A stretch of DNA of 64,000 bases from Acidimicrobiia bacterium. Lineage in GTDB: Bacteria > Actinomycetota > Acidimicrobiia > Spongiisociales > UBA11373. Under the pieces are notes generated by a model. That model ran no database searches. It was not told where the DNA came from and worked only from the letters and a program-made list of their open reading frames with translations. This document shows, piece after piece, positions 1 to 9,049 of the stretch. The translations under genes were made by a program, and so were the position numbers. Each line of letters begins with the position of its first letter. Position 1 is the stretch's first letter. The DNA lies in contig JAFGCH010000016.1 in NCBI GenBank assembly GCA_016932695.1, positions 16,357 to 80,356 of the forward strand, given 5' to 3'.

Positions 1-25
1 TGGCCTTGGCCGAGGCCTGGCTGTC

Positions 26-499
26 ATGAGGGTGGGCTGGGGCTTTGATGCCCATCGCTTCGGGGGGGCGGGCCGGACCCTCCTGGGCGGAGTGGTGGCC
101 GACCGGGCCCGCGGCGTGGAGGCCACCTCCGACGGCGACGTGCTGGCGCACGCCGTGGCCGACGCCCTGCTCGGGGCGGCCGCCCTCGGCGACCTGGGGG
201 CGCTCTTCCCCTCCGGCGACCCTCGCTGGCGGGGGGCCGACAGTATGGGCCTCCTGGCCGAGGTGGTATCCCGGGTGATGGCCGCCGGGTACCGCGTGAC
301 CTCACTCGATGCCACTGTGATCGCCCAGGAAGTGCGGGTGGCACCCCATCGGGAGGCGATCCGGGAGCGCCTCGCCGCCGTCCTGGAGACCGACGCCGTG
401 GCGGTCTCGGTCAAGGCCACGACCACCGACGGGCTGGGCTTCCTGGGCCGGGACGAGGGGCTGGCCGCGATGGCGATAGTGGTCCTCGAGCGGGCGTGA
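26..499 (+). CDS. ispF: 2-C-methyl-D-erythritol 2,4-cyclodiphosphate synthase
   Basis: GWGFDAHRF, SDGDVLAHAVADALLGAAALGDLGALFP and TTTDGLGFLGR motifs; next to cysS and rlmB. Confidence 0.95.
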   Translation: MRVGWGFDAHRFGGAGRTLLGGVVADRARGVEATSDGDVLAHAVADALLGAAALGDLGALFPSGDPRWRGADSMGLLAEVVSRVMAAGYRVTSLDATVIAQEVRVAPHREAIRERLAAVLETDAVAVSVKATTTDGLGFLGRDEGLAAMAIVVLERA

Positions 500-523
500 G
501 GCCGAAAGCACCGAGCCGGGGGG

Positions 524-1678
524 CTAGACGCGCCGCAGGAGGAGAGCGGCGATCGCCGCCAGAGCGGCCCCGCTAGCGAACGCCGCCGTCGGCCCGAACC
601 CGGCATAAAGGGCACCGAAGAGCAGCGAGGCCGGCAGCGCCGCCAGGCCGATCACGGCGTGGTAGGCGCCGAAAGCGGTGCCGCGGGCGTCGGCCCCTGC
701 CATGTCGGCGACCCAGGCTCTCTCCACCGGCTCGGTCAGCCCGTAGTAGAGGCCGTACACGAGGAACAGAGCGACCAGGCCCGCGGTCCCCGGCATCAGG
801 CCGAAACCCAGGTAGACGGCGGCGTACACCCCCCAGCCGGCAAGCACCATCGGCCGGCGCCCCAGCCGGTCCGACAGGCGCCCCCCGAACCAGGTGGCTC
901 CCATCTTCACCGCGTGCAGGCCGGCCCACAGGAGGGCGATATCGGCTGCCCCGATCCCGGCATCGTTGAAGCGCAGCAGCAAGAAGGCGTCGGCGCTGTT
1001 CCCCAGGGTGAAGATCCCGACGGCCATCAGGAAGCGTCGCAGCTGGGGGCTGAGGGCAGCCCCGCCGGGCACCGGCGTGGGAGGTGCGGCTCGGGTCGGC
1101 CGGGGGACCTCGTGCACGGCGAAGACGAGGATTGCCATGACTACCAGGGCGGGCAGCCCGGCCAGGAGGAACACCTCGCGCAGGCCCATTCCCGGGATGG
1201 TCAGCAGCGCCGCGGCGACCAGCGGCCCGGCGACCGCCCCGGCGTGGTCCATAGCGCGCTGCAGCCCGAAGGCAGCCCCGTGCCGCTCGGGCGGGGTCAC
1301 GTCGGCGATGAGGGCGTCGCGAGGCGATGTGCGTACGCCCTTGCCCACCCGGTCGAACACGCGGAGGGCCGCCACCGCGGGCCAGGCGCCTGCCAGACCG
1401 ATCAGCGGACGGGCCGCGCCGGAGATCCCGTACCCGGCGACGACCAGGGCCTTGCGCCGGCCCCAGCGATCGGCCAGCCGTCCCGAGGCGGCCTTGAGCA
1501 GGGCGGCCACCGATTCGGCGGCACCCTCGATCACCCCCAGCGCCACCGCCCCCGCACCCAGCGTCTGCAGCAGGAACAGCGGCAGCAGCGGGTAGATCAT
1601 CTCGCTGGACAGATCGGTGAGCAGGCTCACCACGCCCAGCGACACCACCGTCGCCGGGAGGCCCAGCCGGCGTCTCAC
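524..1678 (-). CDS. MFS transporter
   Basis: Multi-TM protein with MFS motifs (GRLADRWGRRKALV, GRLSDRLGRRPMVL); GTG start at 1678 overlaps the upstream stop (GTGA). The 1320-aa ORF extension is spurious. Confidence 0.88.
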   Translation of the reverse strand: MRRRLGLPATVVSLGVVSLLTDLSSEMIYPLLPLFLLQTLGAGAVALGVIEGAAESVAALLKAASGRLADRWGRRKALVVAGYGISGAARPLIGLAGAWPAVAALRVFDRVGKGVRTSPRDALIADVTPPERHGAAFGLQRAMDHAGAVAGPLVAAALLTIPGMGLREVFLLAGLPALVVMAILVFAVHEVPRPTRAAPPTPVPGGAALSPQLRRFLMAVGIFTLGNSADAFLLLRFNDAGIGAADIALLWAGLHAVKMGATWFGGRLSDRLGRRPMVLAGWGVYAAVYLGFGLMPGTAGLVALFLVYGLYYGLTEPVERAWVADMAGADARGTAFGAYHAVIGLAALPASLLFGALYAGFGPTAAFASGAALAAIAALLLRRV

Positions 1679-2403
1679 GGCTCGGGCAAGCCCAGCGCCT
1701 GCCGTAGCGTGTCCGGTCTGTTGGTGATGATCCCGTCGACGCCGGCGGCCGCCAGGCGGCGGCCTTCCCCCGGGTCGTCGACCGTCCAGGCCATCAGCAG
1801 CATCCCCGCCCGGTGAGCCTCCTCCGCCAGGTCGAATGCGGAGTCTCCTGCCAGGGAGGCGGCGTGGGGCAGCAGCGCGGCGTGCCCCGCCTGCCCCGCC
1901 TCGGCTAGGGCCGGGAAGGGGGCCGCTCCCTCGTCCACCAGCCGACCGGTAGGGAGGTTCGGGGCCAGGGAGCGGGCCCGGGCGATGGTGCCCGGGTTGA
2001 AGGAGGTGACCAGCACCGCCCCGCCCCGCCCGGCGGCCATCGCGGCCAGCACCGCGGCGAGGAGGGCATCCTCGGGGTCCCAGTCGGGGTCGGCGGGGGA
2101 GTTCTTTACGTCGATGTCCACCCACATCCCGGCACAGGCCGCCAGCGCCTCGGACAGGGTGGGGACCCAAGGTGCCCGCCGACGGAGGGAGGCCTCGGTG
2201 TGCTCCACCATGGCTCCCACCCCGGGGATGAGGGCGTCGTGGTGCACCATCGCGGCCCCATCGGCGGTCCGGCGGACGTCGAGCTCCACCGCATCGGCCC
2301 CCAGCCGGGCCGCGCCCCGGAAGGCGGCCAGGGTGTTCTCCGGGTGGGCGGCGGAGGCGCCGCGGTGGGCAATCACCCAGGGGCGTCCCGGCGGAGAGAG
2401 CAT
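1675..2403 (-). CDS. glycerophosphodiester phosphodiesterase family protein
   Basis: VIAHRGASAAHPENTLAAFRGAARLGADAVELDVRRTADG and ITNRPDTLRQ motifs. Confidence 0.92.
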   Translation of the reverse strand: MLSPPGRPWVIAHRGASAAHPENTLAAFRGAARLGADAVELDVRRTADGAAMVHHDALIPGVGAMVEHTEASLRRRAPWVPTLSEALAACAGMWVDIDVKNSPADPDWDPEDALLAAVLAAMAAGRGGAVLVTSFNPGTIARARSLAPNLPTGRLVDEGAAPFPALAEAGQAGHAALLPHAASLAGDSAFDLAEEAHRAGMLLMAWTVDDPGEGRRLAAAGVDGIITNRPDTLRQALGLPEP

Positions 2404-2440
2404 CCGGGAGAGGGTACCCGCCGCTGATACCATCGGCGCC

Positions 2441-3841
2441 GTGCGGGTCTACAACACCCTGGGAAGAGAACTGCAGCCCTTCCGCACCCGGGTGCCGGGC
2501 GAGGTGACCATGTACACCTGCGGGCCCACGGTGCAGTCGGCGCCGCATGTGGGCCACGGGCGCCAGGCGGTGGCCTTCGACGTCATCCGCCGCTATCTGG
2601 AGTGGCGGGGCTACCAGGTCACCTACGTCACCAACATCACCGACATCGAAGACAAGATCATCAACGCCGCCGCCGAACAGGGCATCTCGACGGTCGAGGT
2701 GGCCGAGCGGGCTACGGCGCAGTTCCTCGAGGCCTACCGGCGGCTCGGCGTGCGGCCTCCGGATCGCCTGTGCTACGCCACCAAGGAGATCCCGCGCATG
2801 CTGGAGATGATCTCCCGTCTGGTGGAGCGGGGCCACGCCTACCCGGCGGCGGGCAGCGTCTACTTCTCGGTGGCCTCCTTCCCCGGATACGGCAAGCTCT
2901 CCGGGCGCAACCCGGACGAGTTGCTCGCCGGGGTCCGTGTCGAGCCGGGCGAGGAGAAGCGCCACCCGGCCGACTTCGCCCTGTGGAAGGCCTCCAAGCC
3001 CGGGGAGCCTTCCTGGGACTCGCCGTGGGGGCCGGGCCGGCCCGGCTGGCACATCGAGTGCTCGGCGATGGCCCAGGGGGAGCTGGGCTTCGGCTTCGAC
3101 ATCCACGGCGGGGGGCTCGACCTGGTCTTCCCGCACCACGAGAACGAGATCGCCCAGGCCGAGGCCGCGGTCGGCACTGCCCCCTTTGCCCGCTACTGGC
3201 TGCATAACGGCATGGTGAACCTGCGGGGAGAGAAGATGGCCAAGTCCACCGGCAATGTGGTGGGCCTGCTCGATCTGCTCGACCGCTACCCGCCGCTGGC
3301 GGTGCGCCTCTTCTACCTGCGGGCTCACTACCGAGCACCGCTGGACTTCTTCGAGGAGGCTCTGGCCGACTCCGCCGCCTCGCTGGAGCGGCTGTGGGCG
3401 TTCCGGCGCCGGGCCGGGCAGGCGGCCGCCCCGGTGCCCAATGCCATCGCCGGCTTCGCCGAGGCCATGGACGATGACTTCAACACTGCCGGCGCCATGG
3501 GGGTGCTCTTCGACCTGATCCGGGAAGGGAACCGGCGTCTCGACGAGGGGGAGGACGCCGGGCCCCAGGCGGGCGCTTTCGATGAGATCATCGGGGTGCT
3601 GGGCCTGGCCGAGCCGGTGGCGGGCCTCGACGACCTGGCCGGGCCGCTCCGCGACCTGGCGGCGGCGGTGGAAGTGGACGCCGGGGAGGCCGCCGCCACT
3701 CTGGAAGCCCTCATTGCCCGGCGGGCCCGGGCCCGGGCCGAGCGCGCCTGGGCGCTGAGCGACGAGATCCGCGACCGCCTGGCGACGCTGGGCATCGTGC
3801 TCGAGGACGGCCCCGATGGCACCGTCTGGCGCCGGCGCTGA
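2441..3841 (+). CDS. cysS: cysteine--tRNA ligase
   Basis: [49 protein letters not shown] start; 466 aa. Confidence 0.93.
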   Translation: MRVYNTLGRELQPFRTRVPGEVTMYTCGPTVQSAPHVGHGRQAVAFDVIRRYLEWRGYQVTYVTNITDIEDKIINAAAEQGISTVEVAERATAQFLEAYRRLGVRPPDRLCYATKEIPRMLEMISRLVERGHAYPAAGSVYFSVASFPGYGKLSGRNPDELLAGVRVEPGEEKRHPADFALWKASKPGEPSWDSPWGPGRPGWHIECSAMAQGELGFGFDIHGGGLDLVFPHHENEIAQAEAAVGTAPFARYWLHNGMVNLRGEKMAKSTGNVVGLLDLLDRYPPLAVRLFYLRAHYRAPLDFFEEALADSAASLERLWAFRRRAGQAAAPVPNAIAGFAEAMDDDFNTAGAMGVLFDLIREGNRRLDEGEDAGPQAGAFDEIIGVLGLAEPVAGLDDLAGPLRDLAAAVEVDAGEAAATLEALIARRARARAERAWALSDEIRDRLATLGIVLEDGPDGTVWRRR

Positions 3842-4565
3842 GGTCGAAGGGCTGCACGCCGTGGCCGCCGCGGTGGCGGCGGGCCGGGTGGAGCGCCTAT
3901 TCGTGGAAGCGGGGCGCGCCGAGGCCTTGCGTCGCTTGCGGGACGAGGCCGCCGCGGCCGGGGCCGAGGTGCAGGTGGTGCCGGACCTGGGCCGTCTGGC
4001 GGCCACCACCGCCCCGCAGGGAGTGGTGGCCCATTGCCGGCCCCTGCGGACTTTCGATCTCGTCGCGGTGGCGGGGCGGCAGTCCCCGGCGGCCCTCGTG
4101 GTGCTGGACCACTTGGAGGACCCGCGCAACGTGGGGGCCGTCGCCCGCTCGGCCCTGGCGGCCGGCATGACCGGCTTGGTGCTCGCCCGGCGCCGCTCCG
4201 CCCCGCTGGGGGCCACCGCTTTCAAGGCGGCGGCCGGGGCCCTGGAGCGCCTGCCGGTGGCTCTGGTCTCCTCGGTGGCGCAGGCGGTGGCCGACTTGGG
4301 TCGTCTGGGCGTCTGGACCGTGGGGCTGGATGCCGAGGCAACGCGCTCCCTGTTCGGCCTGCAACTGCTGGCCGAACCGGTGGCCGTCGTGGTCGGCGCG
4401 GAAGGCCGGGGCCTGGCCCCGCTGGTGGCCGACCGGGTGGACGCCAGAGTCTTCATTCCTCTGGGCGGGGGCGTGGAGAGCCTCAACGCCGCGGTGGCCG
4501 TCTCCCTCGCGTGCTACGAAGTGGCCCGGGTGCGGGTGGGGAGCAGGGAAGGCGCCGCGGGTTAG
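3816..4565 (+). CDS. rlmB: TrmH/SpoU family 23S rRNA 2'-O-methyltransferase (RlmB-like)
   Basis: VEGLHAV N-terminus, LDHLEDPRNVGAVARSALAAG, VVGAEGRGLAPLV, FIPLGGGVESLNAAVAVSLACYE SPOUT motifs. Confidence 0.9.
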   Translation: MAPSGAGAEVEGLHAVAAAVAAGRVERLFVEAGRAEALRRLRDEAAAAGAEVQVVPDLGRLAATTAPQGVVAHCRPLRTFDLVAVAGRQSPAALVVLDHLEDPRNVGAVARSALAAGMTGLVLARRRSAPLGATAFKAAAGALERLPVALVSSVAQAVADLGRLGVWTVGLDAEATRSLFGLQLLAEPVAVVVGAEGRGLAPLVADRVDARVFIPLGGGVESLNAAVAVSLACYEVARVRVGSREGAAG

Positions 4566-4575
4566 GCTGGCCGCC

Positions 4576-5442
4576 GTGCAGGCCCAATCGGTGTCGAGCG
4601 CCGCCGAGTTCCTGGAGAGAGCCGGGCCCCTGCTGAACGCCGACGAGGCGCGGCACAACCTCATACTGGGGCTGGCCTGGACTCTGCACGACCGGCCCGA
4701 GGTGTACCCCGAATTCCGCTTGTGGGTGGTGGAGGAGGAAGGGGGGCCGGCCGCCGCTGCTCTCATGACTCCGCCCCACAACCTGGTCCTGGCCGACGCT
4801 GCCGACCCGGGCGCCCTGCCCCTGCTGGCGGCGGCCGTGCGCGGTTCCGGGGTGCCGGTGCCCGGAGTGCTGGGCAACCGGCCCACGGTGGATGACTTCA
4901 ACAGAGCCTGGGCCGCTCTCGGCGGCGTCACCCCGATCTTGCGCATGGCCGAGGGGGTCTTCGCCCTCGAGCGGGTGAGGCCCGTGGTCCCTGCACCGGG
5001 GCGCCCCCGCCCCGCCCTCCCCGGAGAACGCAACCTGATACTCGACTGGCTGGCCGCCTTCTTCGCCGAGGCGATGCCGTGGGAGCCGTCTCCGCCGGAG
5101 ATGGCGGCGAGGATGGTCGACTACCGGCTGGAGAGCCAGACGGGGGACGACGGCCTCTGGCTGTGGGAGGATCGAGGCGAGGCGGTGTCGCTGGTCGGCT
5201 TTGGGGGGCGCACCCCGGGCGGGCAGCGGATCGGGCCGGTCTACACGCCCCCCGGGCGACGCCGCCGCGGCTACGGCACCGCGCTGGTGGCGGCCGTCTC
5301 CACCTGGCTGCTGGGGCACGGCCGATGCCGCTGCTTCCTCTACACCGACCTGGCCAACCCCACCTCGAACGCCATGTACCGGCGTATCGGCTACGAGCAG
5401 GTAGCCGAGGCGGCACAGTTCGCCTTCGAGGCAGGGGCCTGA
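4576..5442 (+). CDS. GNAT family N-acetyltransferase
   Basis: C-terminal IGPVYTPPGRRRRGYGTALVAAVSTWLL...FLYTDLANPTSNAMYRRIGYEQV; GTG start. Confidence 0.85.
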   Translation: MQAQSVSSAAEFLERAGPLLNADEARHNLILGLAWTLHDRPEVYPEFRLWVVEEEGGPAAAALMTPPHNLVLADAADPGALPLLAAAVRGSGVPVPGVLGNRPTVDDFNRAWAALGGVTPILRMAEGVFALERVRPVVPAPGRPRPALPGERNLILDWLAAFFAEAMPWEPSPPEMAARMVDYRLESQTGDDGLWLWEDRGEAVSLVGFGGRTPGGQRIGPVYTPPGRRRRGYGTALVAAVSTWLLGHGRCRCFLYTDLANPTSNAMYRRIGYEQVAEAAQFAFEAGA

Positions 5443-5464
5443 GGCCCGTCCCTGCGCCGCCGGG

Positions 5465-5537
5465 AGCCGGGTGCCGGAGTCGAACCGGCGACATCCGCTT
5501 TACAAGAGCGGTGCTCTGCCGTCTGAGCTAACCCGGC
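5465..5537 (-). tRNA. tRNA-Thr (TGT)
   Basis: Reverse strand folds as GCCGGGT...CCGCT-CTTGTAA-AGCGG...GGTTCGACTCC...ACCCGGC; 73 nt. Confidence 0.95.
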
Positions 5538-5628
5538 CGGCCCAACCAGGGTACCGGAACTCGCCCCGTGCCGGGAACGTGAGGCGAAATCCCCGGGGGC
5601 GGAGCCCGGGGCCAATAGCCTGCGGGTC

Positions 5629-5886
5629 ATGCTGGGCGATAGGGAGCGGGCCGTGATCGATTTCGAGCGGTCGTGGTTCCTGTACCCCGGCCCCAAGGAC
5701 CGGGCGGTCTCCGAGTACCTGGGCATCAGCGCCACCCGCTACTACCAGGTGCTCCGCCGCTTGCTGGACGATCCCGAGGCGGAGCGCTACGACCCGCTCA
5801 CCATCCGCCGCCTGCGCCGGGTGAGAGAGCAAGCCCGTCGCAAGCGCGAGGAGCGCCGCCGCGACGGGGGCAGTTCAGGAGGATGA
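5629..5886 (+). CDS. DUF3263 domain-containing protein
   Basis: ERAVIDFERSWFLYPGPKDRAVSEYLGISATRYYQVLRRLLDDPEA, typical of actinobacterial DUF3263. Confidence 0.85.
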   Translation: MLGDRERAVIDFERSWFLYPGPKDRAVSEYLGISATRYYQVLRRLLDDPEAERYDPLTIRRLRRVREQARRKREERRRDGGSSGG

Positions 5887-5947
5887 GACCACGGGCGGTA
5901 TCCCCGCCCGCCGGTACGCTTTCGTCGACCTCTCGGGAAGGACGACC

Positions 5948-6670
5948 ATGGCCGAGGAACTGGCGCCGCGCGATGCCTACCTGCGGGAAACCACCGCCAC
6001 GGTGGTCGCCGTTACCCCCGAGGGGGTGGTGCTCGACCGCACCGTCTTCTACCCCCGGGGTGGGGGCCAGCCCGGCGACACCGGGAGGCTCGAGTGGGAG
6101 GGGGGGTCCGCCGTGGTGGCGGACACGGTCCGTTCTGCGGGCGAGGTGATGCACGTGTTGGCGGCCGGCGAAGCGCCCCCGTTGGGCACCCCGGTACGCG
6201 CCGCCATCGATTGGGAGCGCCGCCATCTGCTGATGCGCACCCACACCGCGCTGCACGTCCTCTCGGCCCTGGTGTGGCGCGAGTACGGCGCCAAAGTCAC
6301 CGGGGGCAACATGGAACCGGGCCAGGCCCGTATGGATTTCGAACTGGAGTCGATGAGTGTGGAGTTCGGCCGGGAGGTGGAGGTGCGTCTCAACCGAATG
6401 CTGGGGGAGTCCCATCCCGTCCGCGTTCTGTTCCTCCCTCGGGCCCAAGCACTGGCCGACCCTGATCTCATCCGCACCAAGGTGAGCCTGATCCCCGAGC
6501 ACGTCGACCCCATTCGGGTGGTGGACATCGCGGGCCTCGATCGCCAGGCCGACGGCGGGACGCATGTGGCCGACACCCTCGAGGTAGGCCCGGTGCGGGT
6601 GGTCAAGACCGAGAGCAAGGGCAAGGGCAACAAGCGAATGCGCATCGAGGTCGGCTCCCCGTCGGCATGA
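5948..6670 (+). CDS. alanyl-tRNA editing protein, AlaX-like
   Basis: DRTVFYPRGGGQPGDTG, MRTHTALHVLSAL, IPEHVDPIRVVDIAGLDRQADGGTHVADTLEVG. Confidence 0.9.
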   Translation: MAEELAPRDAYLRETTATVVAVTPEGVVLDRTVFYPRGGGQPGDTGRLEWEGGSAVVADTVRSAGEVMHVLAAGEAPPLGTPVRAAIDWERRHLLMRTHTALHVLSALVWREYGAKVTGGNMEPGQARMDFELESMSVEFGREVEVRLNRMLGESHPVRVLFLPRAQALADPDLIRTKVSLIPEHVDPIRVVDIAGLDRQADGGTHVADTLEVGPVRVVKTESKGKGNKRMRIEVGSPSA

Positions 6671-7635
6671 TCGACGCTTTCCTCGTCGCCCTCCTCCTGT
6701 TCCTCGCCGTTCGGGGGTGGTTCCGCGGCCTGGTGCGTGAAGCGCTGGACCTCGCCGGCCTGCTGGTGGGCACGGTTCTTGCCTTCCGCCTCGGCCCGCT
6801 GCTGGGCGGGGTGATCTCGTCTGTGGCCAACACCTCGCCCGACACCGGGCGGGTGGTGGGCGGCTTGGTGATCCTGGTCGCCACCGGGGTGGCGGCCGCC
6901 TTCCTGGCCCGGGCGATAGAGCCCCGGGTGCGGCGCCCGGGGATCAACCTCATCGATCGGGTCGGAGGGGCCACTCTGGCCGCCGGCTGGGGGGCCTTCC
7001 TGCTCATGGTGCTGCTGTCGCTGCTGCTGGTGCTGCCCCTACCGGCCGCGGTGGGCCGCCAACTGGACGGCTCTGCCGTCACTCGCGTGCTGACCGCGCC
7101 CGGCGGCGTTCCTCAGCAGGTGTTCCATACCCTGGCGGGCGACAGGGTGATCCAGGCGCTCCTGCGGCTGCGCGAGGCCGTCGGCGAGCGCGAGGTGATC
7201 GTCACCGACGACGACTCGGTGGATCTGCCCGCCGCCGACCCGGCCGACCTGTCCGACGACCCGGCGGCTGCTGCCGAGGTGTTCGACTTGCTCAACCGGG
7301 CCCGGGTAGATGGCGGCCTGGCTCCGCTGGCCTGGAGCCCCGCGTTGTCCGAGGTGGCCGCCGGGCATGCCCGGGAGATGTACTTGGAGGGCCGCTTCGC
7401 CCACCATTCCTCCACGACCGGCACCGTGGGGGACCGCCTGGAAGCGGCGGGGATCACTTACTCGCGGGCGGGGGAGAACCTGGCACTGGCGGCCACCATC
7501 ACCAGGGTGCACAACGGCCTCATGGACAGCCCCGGGCACCGGGAGAACATCCTGCGCCCCGAGTTCCGGCGCGTCGGGGTGGCTGTGGTCGCCGGGCCGC
7601 TGGGCCTGATGACCGTGGAGGTGTTCACGGGCTGA
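6667..7635 (+). CDS. CvpA family membrane protein fused to C-terminal CAP/SCP domain
   Basis: N-terminal CvpA-like TM region (GWFRGLVREALDLAGLLVG); C-terminal CAP signature LNRARVDGGLAPLAWSPALSEVAAGHAREM...FAHHS...AGENLA...SPGHRENIL. Confidence 0.85.
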   Translation: MIDAFLVALLLFLAVRGWFRGLVREALDLAGLLVGTVLAFRLGPLLGGVISSVANTSPDTGRVVGGLVILVATGVAAAFLARAIEPRVRRPGINLIDRVGGATLAAGWGAFLLMVLLSLLLVLPLPAAVGRQLDGSAVTRVLTAPGGVPQQVFHTLAGDRVIQALLRLREAVGEREVIVTDDDSVDLPAADPADLSDDPAAAAEVFDLLNRARVDGGLAPLAWSPALSEVAAGHAREMYLEGRFAHHSSTTGTVGDRLEAAGITYSRAGENLALAATITRVHNGLMDSPGHRENILRPEFRRVGVAVVAGPLGLMTVEVFTG

Positions 7636-8068
7636 AGTAGCCCGAGTAGATGGCGTCCAAGGCATCCGGTATCGCCAGCACTCCCTTGGGGCCTTCGACG
7701 TGGATGACCGCTAGTTGGGCGCGCCGAAGTGCCTCGGCCAGCGGGGGGCGGGCGGTGATCACGACCACCTGGTCCAGGTCGAATCCGAGCAGGCGGGCCA
7801 GGCGCCGCACCACCCGTGGGGAGACGGCCGGGCCGAACTCGGCCGAGGTGCCGATGAAATCGAAGTAGGCGTCCAGTTCGGCGTCCTCGAGGGCGCGGCG
7901 GAGGGCGAGACCGGTGTGGGCCCCGTCGCCGATGCCGGCGATGCGGAAGTCGGCGAACACCTCGTCCAGCATCTCCGCCGCCCCCGGCGGCACGTCGGGG
8001 GCTTCGTGCGGGCCGCGGCCCTCCCAGGAAAGCAGCAGCGGCACCAGGTCCAGGAACACGAGGTGCAA
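7625..8068 (-). CDS. HAD-superfamily-like protein, catalytically degenerate
   Basis: HAD-like helical layout, but the DxDxT nucleophile motif reads DLVPL; convergent 11-bp overlap with the preceding CDS. Confidence 0.55.
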   Translation of the reverse strand: MHLVFLDLVPLLLSWEGRGPHEAPDVPPGAAEMLDEVFADFRIAGIGDGAHTGLALRRALEDAELDAYFDFIGTSAEFGPAVSPRVVRRLARLLGFDLDQVVVITARPPLAEALRRAQLAVIHVEGPKGVLAIPDALDAIYSGYFSP

Positions 8069-8205
8069 CTCAGGCCTGCCCTTCGGCCCGTCGCCGCACG
8101 GGGCCCGCTGCAGCTGCCACGATGGAGAGGAGGAGGAGGTGCGTCAAGGGTGCTCCGGCTCGGTCCCCGGACTCTACCGCTGCCCCGGGGGAGGCGACCC
8201 GGACG

Positions 8206-8239
8206 CGTTCCGGCCCTCCCCGGAGGGAGGGCCGGAACG
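8206..8239. terminator. perfect 15-bp inverted repeat, terminator-like hairpin
   Basis: CGTTCCGGCCCTCCC-CGGA-GGGAGGGCCGGAACG, 15 nt past the stop of the minus-strand lipoprotein gene; no T-tract. Confidence 0.5.
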
Positions 8240-8253
8240 ACGGGAAAGGCCGG

Positions 8254-8985
8254 TCAGGCCGTGGGCATCTCGGGAGCCGGGGGAGGCGGCGTGGGTGCCC
8301 CGCCCCGCTTGCGGCTCATCAGAAGGAGGAAGCCGATCCCAGCGACAACGGCGGCGGCGATGACGATGATCGCCCACATGGGGAAGCCTCCGCCCGCACT
8401 CTGGGTGGGATCGGAGACGGCGCTGATCTGGATCTGCTCCCCGGTGATGGGGAACGACCAGGTCAGGGTGTTGCCGTCCTGTGAGGTGGCGTTGCTCTCC
8501 AGGACCCGGCCCGGCAGGGTGAGGCGGAAGTTGGCCCCCACCGCCTCGGCCAGCTGCTCGGGGGACATCATCTCCTCGGCGCCTTCCATAGCGCCGGTGA
8601 GGCTGCCCACGCCGGTGACCTCGATGCGGTCGGGGGCGAAGCTGAAGTCGAGTTCCTGCACCAGGCTGTTGGGGTCGGCGGCGATGGCCTGGGCCACGGC
8701 GGCGGCGATGTCCTCGACCGCGGCGGTGGAGACCAGGTAGTGCATGCCGCCGCGATCTTCCTCGCGCCCCTGGGCATTGGGGAAGCCGGCCATGGGACTG
8801 TCGGCGAAGGGATCCTCGCCCTCGGTGAACTGGTCGATGAAGGCGGCCGCCTCCTCGTCGTAGCCGATCTCGGCGCCGATCACCCCGGAACCGTCGGCAT
8901 TGACTTCGGTGAGCAGGTTCGACTCGATCCGGCACGCCGCGGCCAGGAGCGCCAGCAGCATGACCAGGGGGATCAGGCGTCGCAT
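8254..8985 (-). CDS. LppM-like membrane-anchored lipoprotein
   Basis: Lipobox LLAAAC; NADGSGVIGAEIGYDEEA; C-terminal TM helix. Confidence 0.7.
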   Translation of the reverse strand: MRRLIPLVMLLALLAAACRIESNLLTEVNADGSGVIGAEIGYDEEAAAFIDQFTEGEDPFADSPMAGFPNAQGREEDRGGMHYLVSTAAVEDIAAAVAQAIAADPNSLVQELDFSFAPDRIEVTGVGSLTGAMEGAEEMMSPEQLAEAVGANFRLTLPGRVLESNATSQDGNTLTWSFPITGEQIQISAVSDPTQSAGGGFPMWAIIVIAAAVVAGIGFLLLMSRKRGGAPTPPPPAPEMPTA

Positions 8986-9049
8986 ATCTTCCTTCCCTTG
9001 GCTTGCTTCTAGGTGACTCTACCGGGCGACCTGCCTCAAGGGCGGTCGG

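Noticed and set aside
2441-3841. mshC instead of cysS
   Set aside because: Gene order ispF-cysS-rlmB and CysRS-like motifs favour cysteine--tRNA ligase, though the two are homologous and a phylogeny would be decisive.
1680-4486. N-terminal two-thirds of the 1320-aa minus-strand ORF (524..4486)
   Set aside because: Arg/Pro/Gly-rich antisense translation of cysS and rlmB; only the C-terminal 384 aa are a real MFS protein.
5591-5611. CCCCGGG...CCCGGGG hairpin
   Set aside because: Short GC palindrome expected by composition; no T-tract.
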